A stretch of DNA of 64,000 nt from Volvox africanus (Eukaryota; Chlorophyta; Chlorophyceae; Chlamydomonadales; Volvocaceae). The DNA lies in the NCBI GenBank assembly GCA_030268105.1, contig BSDZ01000087.1:97255-161254 (forward strand). Reading direction: 5' to 3'. The translations under genes and the position numbers were made by a program. Below are positions 1 through 10,922 of the stretch, piece after piece. The first letter of the stretch is position 1, and every line of letters starts with the position of its first letter. Below the pieces are notes generated by a model. That model was given only the letters and a program-made list of their open reading frames with translations, was not told where the DNA came from and did not search any database.

Positions 1-139
1 GCCTGTTTCTGGGCACCATAATTGTCCTGTTTGTGCCGGGCGAATGCAGTACTCGGGTCTTGGGGTCAATGCCTGATACCACCCCCTGCCGGACTGCTTT
101 CTGTGAACCGCCTTGCCTAGCTTGTCCAACATTTTGATG
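1..139. repeat. Array unit U0, partial (right end only)
   Basis: These are the last 139 bases of a unit cut by the window start. They hold only part of the first pre-integrase remnant on the minus strand. They match the bases just before U2 and U3. Confidence 0.95.
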
Positions 140-982
140 CTATAATGATTTTGCTTCATCCACTGGCCTGGCGTGAGCCATGCCGACAAATCCGCACTCT
201 TGCTTGATGGCGGATACCACTTCGCATTCCAACTTGTACAAATATCCCTTCCGGCACCCCGACAGCACCACTCTGTCACATATGCACACGTACACCAATT
301 GGTCCCCAAAACTAATTTTTCCTCCATTTTCGCCCAATGATGCAACGGATATCACCTTTACGTAGCTGCTCGGTACCACGTAAACATTGTTAATTGTGAC
401 TGTGGCGTTCGGACGGCAAGACGGTGCCAATTTTAACGTGCCAATGGCTGTGGGTCGCATGACTCCTCCGTTCATGCTCATAATGTCAAACTTATCTCTC
501 TCGTTGATTTTGACCACGTCTGTTAGATCCCGTTCATCATAAGTGATGTGGTGAGCTGCTCCTGAGTCCATGCACCATCCTTGCACCTTGCTGTGCTGTG
601 ACCCCACAAATGCATAGTTATCTGGGTGATCCATCCTGCGGCCTCCTGCATCACCACGTCGCCCTTGATTCCTTTCTTGTTCTGTCATTGGTCGACTTTT
701 TGCAGTGTGATATTCGCTGTTACTTTGCATTTGCCTTCCCGCTGACCTTGGTGGCATGCTGCTGCTTGCAATGTTGCGTCTGTCACCTGTCCATTCATCT
801 TCACGACGATGGTATTGCGACTGCTGTGAATTGAATTTGGATCTCTCTTGAAACTCCGGCGGTGACCACGTTAAGGATGTGTCCGGCCATATTGGCCAAC
901 ACAACGAGCCCCTTTGTGGGTCACGCCCGAATATTTTGCCTTTCCAACCTGGAAATCGGCTACCGCCGAATCGCCTGTGCAC
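140..982 (-). pseudogene. Copia gag-protease remnant, U1 copy
   Basis: A 280-codon open frame. The decayed Gag tail covers residues 1-120, with CWPIWP at 28-33 where a CCHC knuckle would be expected. A Copia-type aspartic protease follows at about 121-253, with the active-site block DSGAAHH at 139-145, and then the start of the gag_pre-integrase region. It aligns block by block with the protease of the full-length element in this window, for example NGG..RPTA.GTL and DSGA.HH.TYD. The frame opens with GTG after an in-frame TGA, and the first ATG is residue 76. It ends at a TAG before the pre-integrase domain. There is no separate promoter or start context, so I call it a relic and not a gene. 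Type A residues are Leu27 and Pro33; this copy has Val202. Confidence 0.85.
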
Positions 983-1129
983 CCATTCACGCCTATATCC
1001 TCCACCACAATTGCTCTGTCAATTGCTCCACGCACCGCCTCGTCCTGTGCCCACAAACGCGACTGACTCGCTTTTCGGGTTTCCTACATCCATCCGCCTT
1101 TCGAACGCCAGCAATTGGGCGCTCACTCT

Positions 1130-1416
1130 TGTCTAAGTCAGCAAAGCGGCCGGCCCCTCACTGGAACGTATTACTTGCTCTGACAGTCTTTTATATACGA
1201 GATTCGCTCACATTCCAACACCCCCCGTGAGTGACACTCCGTCGATTCTCACGATCTACCCCTTACTGCCTCGTCCCTGCAACCCTGCCCTGGTCCACAG
1301 CCGCGTACTTGCGCTCGGGGCACATAACCTGTGAAAAGTCAGCAAAGCGCCCCTCCCTGGGCCGTATAACTAGCTCTGACATTCATTCGTATATTAGTGT
1401 TGCTCACATTCCAACA
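1130..1416 (-). mobile_element. TRIM-like miniature LTR element, type A form (U1)
   Basis: 287 bp, the 18-bp-shorter form. The deletion junction is at 1302/1303, where one AGCC remains of the two that flank the segment in type B. The two LTRs, the PBS next to 1330 and the C-run at 1221-1226 are otherwise as in the U6 copy. The flanking pentamers are ACTCT and ACGCT. Confidence 0.7.
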
Positions 1417-2843
1417 ACGCTTAACCTGATACTTTCAGAGTTGTAACTATCATTCCAAACCTATTTGTATGTCCTACCAGCAGGTTATCTCCCTCTCAGT
1501 TACTGGCTGACCTGCCTGCACCATGTCCGTGAACATTTGTAAGGAATTTTCCTAACTTGCGCCAAATAGATCGGCAGCGCTTCGTCTTGTTTCATTTTCA
1601 ACGCATATATCTCTGCAATAAGTTGTGAATTTCATGCATCACTATTGGCGGCAAAAAAAGCTCCGATCCTGTCCCAGCCTCCTTTTGCATTCACCGCAGC
1701 CAGGTGATAGTCCTGAACGTTTTCGAGCATTATGGTCTTGACTTTGTGTAAAAGCCAGCAAAGCCCCTCAATGGGCCGTATTACTTGCTCTGTCATTCAT
1801 TCGTATATGAGTGTTGCTCTTACTCGTGCGCTCGGGAATCATTCGTTCGTATATGAGTGCTCCTCACATTCCAACACCAATAGTCAAAAATTTGTATTAC
1901 AAAAAGTGGAAATGATAAAAAATAAATTAGAATATGATACAAAAATGCAATGAAACAAACAAGAGTGGCAAAATGTTCAAAGGCTTATTCAGCCGGCAGC
2001 ATTATGATTTATGTACTGACGAAAATTTAAACATTCATCTAAAGAGCAATAATCATCGGCCAGATTGAAATCGTGTTATCACAAAAGAGTGCCCACATTT
2101 AAAACAAGCAACTCAAAGACATTGCAATGAGTAAAACACACAAAAGAGTCAATATGCTAAACAACAACTTCAAAACTTTGAAAAGCAGGGTAAATGATGA
2201 GAAGCAGTTTCACCATTACGATTTCTGTTTAGACGTTTAGACTTAAATTGTCATGTGAAGAAATAGTCAATGGCCATATGAAACTCCTTTAAATTGAGAA
2301 TAAGCAACTGAAATGCAATGCAATAAGAGAAATACACAAAAGAGAAGAACTTTAAAACGATGAAAAACTAAAAGGGTTATTGATAAAGCAATTGCACAAG
2401 CAGTTTTACATTTCACAGCTGGCTCACAGCAAGCCGGGGTGACAATGGGCGTTACCACACTTAGCAGACGTGGATGCCTTACTCGACTTCACGTTGATCC
2501 CCTTCAATCCATCCTTAATCAATTCCTTCAAGCTTCCTACTTCGACCCTTCCATATCTCCTGTTCCATTCCTCCTTCGTTTGTTGTGTGTGCCCTGTTTG
2601 AGTCACACCCACAAACCCTCTTCTCATGTAATCTTGCAAGGCAATTTCGCATCCCTGCTTGCACATGCCGTCCTCTCAGTGCTCTGATGGCTTGCATGGT
2701 TCATGCCTGTTTCTGGGCACCATAATTGTCCTGTTTGTGCCGGGCGAATGCAGTACTCGGGTCTTGGGGTCAATGCCTGATACCACCCCCTGCCGGACTG
2801 CTTTCTGTGAACCGCCTTGCCTAGCTTGTCCAACATTTTGATG

Positions 2844-3686
2844 CTATAATGATTTTGCTTCATCCACTGGCCTGGCGTGAGCCATGCCGACAAATCCGCA
2901 CTCTTGCTTGATGGCGGATACCACTTCGCATTCCAACTTGTACAAATATCCCTTCCGGCACCCCGACAGCACCACTCTGTCACATATGCACACGTACACC
3001 AATTGGTCCCCAAAACTAATTTTTCCTCCATTTTCGCCCAATGATGCAACGGATATCACCTTTACGTAGCTGCTCGGTACCATGTACACATTGTTAATTG
3101 TGACTGTGGCGTTCGGACGGCAAGACGGTGCCAATTTTAACGTGCCAATGGCTGTGGGTCGCATGACTCCTCCGTTCATGCTCATAATGTCAAACTTATC
3201 TCTCTCGTTGATTTTGACCACGTCTGTTAGATCCCGTTCATCATAAGTGATGTGGTGAGCTGCTCCTGAGTCCATGCACCATCCTTGCACCTTGCTGTGC
3301 TGTGACCCCACAAATGCATAGTTATCTGGGTGATCCATCCTGCGGCCTCCTGCATCACCACGTCGCCCTTGATTCCTTTCTTGTTCTGTCATTGGTCGAC
3401 TTTTTGCAGTGTGATATTCGCTGTTACTTTGCATTTGCCTTCCCGCTGACCTTGGTGGCATGCTGCTGCTTGCAATGTTGCGTCTGTCACCTGTCCATTC
3501 ATCTTCACGACGATGGTATTGCGACTGCTGTGAATTGAATTTGGATCTCTCTTGAAACTCCGGCGGTGACCACGTTAAGGATGTGTCCGGCCATATTGGC
3601 CAACACAACGAGCCCCTTTGTGGGTCACGCCCGAATATTTTGCCTTTCCAACCTGGAAATCGGCTACCGCCGAATCGCCTGTGCAC
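2844..3686 (-). pseudogene. Copia gag-protease remnant, U2 copy
   Basis: 280 codons, as in U1, but with Met202 (GTG TAC ATG instead of GTT TAC GTG). Confidence 0.85.
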
Positions 3687-5547
3687 CCATTCACGCCTAT
3701 ATCCTCCACCACAATTGCTCTGTCAATTGCTCCACGCACCGCCTCGTCCTGTGCCCACAAACGCGACTGACTCGCTTTTCGGGTTTCCTACATCCATCCG
3801 CCTTTCGAACGCCAGCAATTGGGCGCTCACTCTTGTCTAAGTCAGCAAAGCGGCCGGCCCCTCACTGGAACGTATTACTTGCTCTGACAGTCTTTTATAT
3901 ACGAGATTCGCTCACATTCCAACACCCCCCGTGAGTGACACTCCGTCGATTCTCACGATCTACCCCTTACTGCCTCGTCCCTGCAACCCTGCCCTGGTCC
4001 ACAGCCGCGTACTTGCGCTCGGGGCACATAACCTGTGAAAAGTCAGCAAAGCGCCCCTCCCTGGGCCGTATAACTAGCTCTGACATTCATTCGTATATTA
4101 GTGTTGCTCACATTCCAACAACGCTTAACCTGATACTTTCAGAGTTGTAACTATCATTCCAAACCTATTTGTATGTCCTACCAGCAGGTTATCTCCCTCT
4201 CAGTTACTGGCTGACCTGCCTGCACCATGTCCGTGAACATTTGTAAGGAATTTTCCTAACTTGCGCCAAATAGATCGGCAGCGCTTCGTCTTGTTTCATT
4301 TTCAACGCATATATCTCTGCAATAAGTTGTGAATTTCATGCATCACTATTGGCGGCAAAAAAAGCTCCGATCCTGTCCCAGCCTCCTTTTGCATTCACCG
4401 CAGCCAGGTGATAGTCCTGAACGTTTTCGAGCATTATGGTCTTGACTTTGTGTAAAAGCCAGCAAAGCCCCTCAATGGGCCGTATTACTTGCTCTGTCAT
4501 TCATTCGTATATGAGTGTTGCTCTTACTCGTGCGCTCGGGAATCATTCGTTCGTATATGAGTGCTCCTCACATTCCAACACCAATAGTCAAAAATTTGTA
4601 TTACAAAAAGTGGAAATGATAAAAAATAAATTAGAATATGATACAAAAATGCAATGAAACAAACAAGAGTGGCAAAATGTTCAAAGGCTTATTCAGCCGG
4701 CAGCATTATGATTTATGTACTGACGAAAATTTAAACATTCATCTAAAGAGCAATAATCATCGGCCAGATTGAAATCGTGTTATCACAAAAGAGTGCCCAC
4801 ATTTAAAACAAGCAACTCAAAGACATTGCAATGAGTAAAACACACAAAAGAGTCAATATGCTAAACAACAACTTCAAAACTTTGAAAAGCAGGGTAAATG
4901 ATGAGAAGCAGTTTCACCATTACGATTTCTGTTTAGACGTTTAGACTTAAATTGTCATGTGAAGAAATAGTCAATGGCCATATGAAACTCCTTTAAATTG
5001 AGTATAAGCAACTGAAATGCAATGCAGTAAGAGAAATACACAAAAGAGAAGAACTTTAAAACGATGAAAAACTAAAAGGGTTATTGATAAAGCAATTGCA
5101 CAAGCAGTTTTACATTTCACAGCTGGCTCACAGCAAGCCGGGGTGACAATGGGCGTTACCACACTTAGCAGACGTGGATGCCTTACTCGACTTCACGTTG
5201 ATCCCCTTCAATCCATCCTTAATCAATTCCTTCAAGCTTCCTACTTCGACCCTTCCATATCTCCTGTTCCATTCCTCCTTCGTTTGTTGTGTGTGCCCTG
5301 TTTGAGTCACACCCACAAACCCTCTTCTCATGTAATCTTGCAAGGCAATTTCGCATCCCTGCTTGCACATGCCGTCCTCTCAGTGCTCTGATGGCTTGCA
5401 TGGTTCATGCCTGTTTCTGGGCACCATAATTGTCCTGTTTGTGCCGGGCGAATGCAGTACTCGGGTCTTGGGGTCAATGCCTGATACCACCCCCTGCCGG
5501 ACTGCTTTCTGTGAACCGCCTTGCCTAGCTTGTCCAACATTTTGATG
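2844..5547. repeat. Array unit U2 (type A)
   Basis: 2704 bp. TRIM-like element at 3834-4120. It shares the spacer variant AAAGACATTGC and the LTR variant GTGCTCCTCAC with U1, but the protease variant GTACAC (Met202) with U3 and U4, so it looks like a mosaic of its two neighbours. Confidence 0.97.
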
Positions 5548-6390
5548 CTATAATGATTTTGCTTCATCCACTGGCCTGGCGTGAGCCATGCCGACAAATC
5601 CGCACTCTTGCTTGATGGCGGATACCACTTCGCATTCCAACTTGTACAAATATCCCTTCCGGCACCCCGACAGCACCACTCTGTCACATATGCACACGTA
5701 CACCAATTGGTCCCCAAAACTAATTTTTCCTCCATTTTCGCCCAATGATGCAACGGATATCACCTTTACGTAGCTGCTCGGTACCATGTACACATTGTTA
5801 ATTGTGACTGTGGCGTTCGGACGGCAAGACGGTGCCAATTTTAACGTGCCAATGGCTGTGGGTCGCATGACTCCTCCGTTCATGCTCATAATGTCAAACT
5901 TATCTCTCTCGTTGATTTTGACCACGTCTGTTAGATCCCGTTCATCATAAGTGATGTGGTGAGCTGCTCCTGAGTCCATGCACCATCCTTGCACCTTGCT
6001 GTGCTGTGACCCCACAAATGCATAGTTATCTGGGTGATCCATCCTGCGGCCTCCTGCATCACCACGTCGCCCTTGATTCCTTTCTTGTTCTGTCATTGGT
6101 CGACTTTTTGCAGTGTGATATTCGCTGTTACTTTGCATTTGCCTTCCCGCTGACCTTGGTGGCATGCTGCTGCTTGCAATGTTGCGTCTGTCACCTGTCC
6201 ATTCATCTTCACGACGATGGTATTGCGACTGCTGTGAATTGAATTTGGATCTCTCTTGAAACTCCGGCGGTGACCACGTTAAGGATGTGTCCGGCCATAT
6301 TGGCCAACACAACGAGCCCCTTTGTGGGTCACGCCCGAATATTTTGCCTTTCCAACCTGGAAATCGGCTACCGCCGAATCGCCTGTGCAC
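5548..6390 (-). pseudogene. Copia gag-protease remnant, U3 copy
   Basis: 280 codons, same protein as the U2 copy (Leu27, Pro33, Met202). Confidence 0.85.
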
Positions 6391-8251
6391 CCATTCACGC
6401 CTATATCCTCCACCACAATTGCTCTGTCAATTGCTCCACGCACCGCCTCGTCCTGTGCCCACAAACGCGACTGACTCGCTTTTCGGGTTTCCTACATCCA
6501 TCCGCCTTTCGAACGCCAGCAATTGGGCGCTCACTCTTGTCTAAGTCAGCAAAGCGGCCGGCCCCTCACTGGAATGTATTACTTGCTCTGACAGTCTTTT
6601 ATATACGAGATTCGCTCACATTCCAACACCCCCCGTGAGTGACACTCCGTCGATTCTCACGATCTACCCCTTACTGCCTCGTCCCTGCAACCCTGCCCTG
6701 GTCCACAGCCGCGTACTTGCGCTCGGGGCACATAACCTGTGAAAAGTCAGCAAAGCGCCCCTCCCTGGGCCGTATAACTAGCTCTGACATTCATTCGTAT
6801 ATTAGTGTTGCTCACATTCCAACAACGCTTAACCTGATACTTTCAGAGTTGTAACTATCATTCCAAACCTATTTGTATGTCCTACCAGCAGGTTATCTCC
6901 CTCTCAGTTACTGGCTGACCTGCCTGCACCATGTCCGTGAACATTTGTAAGGAATTTTCCTAACTTGCGCCAAATAGATTGGCAGCGCTTCGTCTTGTTT
7001 CATTTTCAACGCATATATCTCTGCAATAAGTTGTGAATTTCATGCATCACTATTGGCGGCAAAAAAAGCTCCGATCCTGTCCCAGCCTCCTTTTGCATTC
7101 ACCGCAGCCAGGTGATAGTCCTGAACGTTTTCGAGCATTATGGTCTTGACTTTGTGTAAAAGCCAGCAAAGCCCCTCAATGGGCCGTATTACTTGCTCTG
7201 TCATTCATTCGTATATGAGTGTTGCTCTTACTCGTGCGCTCGGGAATCATTCGTTCGTATATGAGTGCTCTTCACATTCCAACACCAACAGTCAAAAATT
7301 TGTATTACAAAAAGTGGAAATGATAAAAAATAAATTAGAATATGATACAAAAATGCAATGAAACAAACAAGAGTGGCAAAATGTTCAAAGGCTTATTCAG
7401 CCGGCAGCATTATGATTTATGTACTGACGAAAATTTAAACATTCATCTAAAGAGCAATAATCATCGGCCAGATTGAAATTGTGTTATCACAAAAGAGTGC
7501 CAACATTTAAAACAAGCAACTCAAATACATTGCAATGAGTAAAACACACAAAAGAGTCAATATGCTAAACAACAACTTCAAAACTTTGAAAAGCAGGGTA
7601 AATGATGAGAAGCAGTTTCACCATTACGATTTCTGTTTAGACGTTTAGACTTAAATTGTCATGTGAAGAAATAGTCAATGGCCATATGAAACTCCTTTAA
7701 ATTGAGTATAAGCAACTGAAATGCAATGCAATAAGAGAAATACACAAAAGAGAAGAACTTTAAAACGATGAAAAACTAAAAGGGTTATTGATAAAGCAAT
7801 TGCACAAGCAGTTTTACATTTCACAGCTGGCTCACAGCAAGCCGGGGTGACAATGGGCGTTACCACACTTAGCAGACGTGGATGCCTTACTCGACTTCAC
7901 GTTGATCCCCTTCAATCCATCCTTAATCAATTCCTTCAAGCTTCCTACTTCGACCCTTCCATATCTCCTGTTCCATTCCTCCTTCGTTTGTTGTGTGTGC
8001 CCTGTTTGAGTCACACCCACAAACCCTCTTCTCATGTAATCTTGCAAGGCAATTTCGCATCCCTGCTTGCACATGCCGTCCTCTCAGTGCTCTGATGGCT
8101 TGCATGGTTCATGCCTGTTTCTGGGCACCATAATTGTCCTGTTTGTGCCGGGCGAATGCAGTACTCGGGTCTTGGGGTCAATGCCTGATACCACCCCCTG
8201 CCGGACTGCTTTCTGTGAACCGCCTTGCCTAGCTTGTCCAACATTTTGATG
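5548..8251. repeat. Array unit U3 (type A)
   Basis: 2704 bp. TRIM-like element at 6538-6824. U3 and U4 share private variants (GGAATGTATT in the 3' LTR of the TRIM, AATAGATTGGC in gag, CCAACAGTC beside the LTR-like copy, AAATACATTGC in the spacer), which suggests that one was copied from the other. Confidence 0.97.
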
Positions 8252-9094
8252 CTATAATGATTTTGCTTCATCCACTGGCCTGGCGTGAGCCATGCCGACA
8301 AATCCGCACTCTTGCTTGATGGCGGATACCACTTCGCATTCCAACTTGTACAAATATCCCTTCCGGCACCCCGACAGCACCACTCTGTCACATATGCACA
8401 CGTACACCAATTGGTCCCCAAAACTAATTTTTCCTCCATTTTCGCCCAATGATGCAACGGATATCACCTTTACGTAGCTGCTCGGTACCATGTACACATT
8501 GTTAATTGTGACTGTGGCGTTCGGACGGCAAGACGGTGCCAATTTTAACGTGCCAATGGCTGTGGGTCGCATGACTCCTCCGTTCATGCTCATAATGTCA
8601 AACTTATCTCTCTCGTTGATTTTGACCACGTCTGTTAGATCCCGTTCATCATAAGTGATGTGGTGAGCTGCTCCTGAGTCCATGCACCATCCTTGCACCT
8701 TGCTGTGCTGTGACCCCACAAATGCATAGTTATCTGGGTGATCCATCCTGCGGCCTCCTGCATCACCACGTCGCCCTTGATTCCTTTCTTGTTCTGTCAT
8801 TGGTCGACTTTTTGCAGTGTGATATTCGCTGTTACTTTGCATTTGCCTTCCCGCTGACCTTGGTGGCATGCTGCTGCTTGCAATGTTGCGTCTGTCACCT
8901 GTCCATTCATCTTCACGACGATGGTATTGCGACTGCTGTGAATTGAATTTGGATCTCTCTTGAAACTCCGGCGGTGACCACGTTAAGGATGTGTCCGGCC
9001 ATATTGGCCAACACAACGAGCCCCTTTGTGGGTCACGCCCGAATATTTTGCCTTTCCAACCTGGAAATCGGCTACCGCCGAATCGCCTGTGCAC
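8252..9094 (-). pseudogene. Copia gag-protease remnant, U4 copy
   Basis: 280 codons, same protein as the U2 copy. Its downstream pre-integrase remnant continues on the minus strand into U3. The retrotransposon at 10661 lies at the other end of the unit and leaves this frame intact. Confidence 0.85.
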
Positions 9095-10655
9095 CCATTC
9101 ACGCCTATATCCTCCACCACAATTGCTCTGTCAATTGCTCCACGCACCGCCTCGTCCTGTGCCCACAAACGCGACTGACTCGCTTTTCGGGTTTCCTACA
9201 TCCATCCGCCTTTCGAACGCCAGCAATTGGGCGCTCACTCTTGTCTAAGTCAGCAAAGCGGCCGGCCCCTCACTGGAATGTATTACTTGCTCTGACAGTC
9301 TTTTATATACGAGATTCGCTCACATTCCAACACCCCCCGTGAGTGACACTCCGTCGATTCTCACGATCTACCCCTTACTGCCTCGTCCCTGCAACCCTGC
9401 CCTGGTCCACAGCCGCGTACTTGCGCTCGGGGCACATAACCTGTGAAAAGTCAGCAAAGCGCCCCTCCCTGGGCCGTATAACTAGCTCTGACATTCATTC
9501 GTATATTAGTGTTGCTCACATTCCAACAACGCTTAACCTGATACTTTCAGAGTTGTAACTATCATTCCAAACCTATTTGTATGTCCTACCAGCAGGTTAT
9601 CTCCCTCTCAGTTACTGGCTGACCTGCCTGCACCATGTCCGTGAACATTTGTAAGGAATTTTCCTAACTTGCGCCAAATAGATTGGCAGCGCTTCGTCTT
9701 GTTTCATTTTCAACGCATATATCTCTGCAATAAGTTGTGAATTTCATGCATCACTATTGGCGGCAAAAAAAGCTCCGATCCTGTCCCAGCCTCCTTTTGC
9801 ATTCACCGCAGCCAGGTGATAGTCCTGAACGTTTTCGAGCATTATGGTCTTGACTTTGTGTAAAAGCCAGCAAAGCCCCTCAATGGGCCGTATTACTTGC
9901 TCTGTCATTCATTCGTATATGAGTGTTGCTCTTACTCGTGCGCTCGGGAATCATTCGTTCGTATATGAGTGCTCTTCACATTCCAACACCAACAGTCAAA
10001 AATTTGTATTACAAAAAGTGGAAATGATAAAAAATAAATTAGAATATGATACAAAAATGCAATGAAACAAACAAGAGTGGCAAAATGTTCAAAGGCTTAT
10101 TCAGCCGGCAGCATTATGATTTATGTACTGACGAAAATTTAAACATTCATCTAAAGAGCAATAATCATCGGCCAGATTGAAATTGTGTTATCACAAAAGA
10201 GTGCCAACATTTAAAACAAGCAACTCAAATACATTGCAATGAGTAAAACACACAAAAGAGTCAATATGCTAAACAACAACTTCAAAACTTTGAAAAGCAG
10301 GGTAAATGATGAGAAGCAGTTTCACCATTACGATTTCTGTTTAGACGTTTAGACTTAAATTGTCATGTGAAGAAATAGTCAATGGCCATATGAAACTCCT
10401 TTAAATTGAGTATAAGCAACTGAAATGCAATGCAATAAGAGAAATACACAAAAGAGAAGAACTTTAAAACGATGAAAAACTAAAAGGGTTATTGATAAAG
10501 CAATTGCACAAGCAGTTTTACATTTCACAGCTGGCTCACAGCAAGCCGGGGTGACAATGGGCGTTACCACACTTAGCAGACGTGGATGCCTTACTCGACT
10601 TCACGTTGATCCCCTTCAATCCATCCTTAATCAATTCCTTCAAGCTTCCTACTTC

Positions 10656-10660
10656 GACCC
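10656..10660. repeat. Target site duplication, left copy
   Basis: GACCC immediately before the left LTR; uninterrupted units read CTTCGACCCTTCC here. Five bases is the usual Copia duplication length. Confidence 0.96.
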
Positions 10661-10899
10661 TGTTAAAGAGATAAAGGAAGTATAAAGCTGCTATGAAGAA
10701 TTACAGAGGTCAGAGGAGGTCAGATGTATAAGACACTAGACGATTGCTAGCTGTTGGGTGACTATTGCAAAGCAACTTCCTACCACTTGGCGGCTGCTCA
10801 GCACCTATCACCTTGCACACTGCAACTGCCTGTCACAATCGCCGCCCTGCAACTGCTAGATCGGTAACTGTGACGGTTTGCACCGTCCACAACTTAACA
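10661..10899 (-). repeat. 3' LTR of the Copia element, 239 bp, internally deleted
   Basis: It aligns end to end with the right LTR except for a net 109-bp deletion after ACTATTGCA (near 10769) and one substitution (C at 10840 against T at 15439). The lost part holds the TATA-like sequence and one copy of a duplicated block of about 40 bp. New copies take their promoter from the 3' LTR, so the full 5' LTR implies that this deletion came after insertion. Confidence 0.95.
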
Positions 10900-10909
10900 C
10901 GCCCCCTCA
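10900..10909 (-). other. Polypurine tract of the Copia element
   Basis: TGAGGGGGCG on the minus strand abuts the 3' LTR. It is the expected primer site for plus-strand synthesis, with one C near its end. Confidence 0.75.
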
Positions 10910-10922
10910 GTGCAAACCTCCA

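Larger units (their letters stand above)
140..2843. repeat. Array unit U1 (type A)
   Basis: 2704 bp. TRIM-like element at 1130-1416, LTR-like sequence at 1747-1876, spacer at 1877-2423. U1 differs from the other type A units in the protease remnant (GTAAAC, giving Val202) and in the spacer (GAGAATAAG). Both variants recur in type B units, so exchange between arms or shared ancestral polymorphism is visible. Confidence 0.97.
1..10660. repeat. Left arm of 2.7-kb tandem array (type A, 2704-bp units)
   Basis: Near-identical units follow head to tail at a period of exactly 2704 bp, seen from the protease-remnant stop codons at 140, 2844, 5548 and 8252. Offsets from each unit start are: protease remnant 0-842, middle gag 843-989, TRIM-like element 990-1276, gag N-terminal part 1277-1606, LTR-like sequence 1607-1736, AT-rich spacer 1737-2283, then the two pre-integrase remnants to the unit end. 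Type A is marked by lack of an 18-bp segment and by substitutions that recur in all four units, for example GTCAATGGCC in the spacer and CACAACGAG in the gag remnant. All recognisable coding remnants are on the minus strand. Confidence 0.98.
8252..10660. repeat. Array unit U4, left part, interrupted by the Copia element
   Basis: 2409 bp of a type A unit, ending in the target site GACCC. With the 295 bp at 15504-15798 it totals 2704 bp, exactly one type A unit. The insertion lies in the second pre-integrase remnant. TRIM-like element at 9242-9528. Confidence 0.96.
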
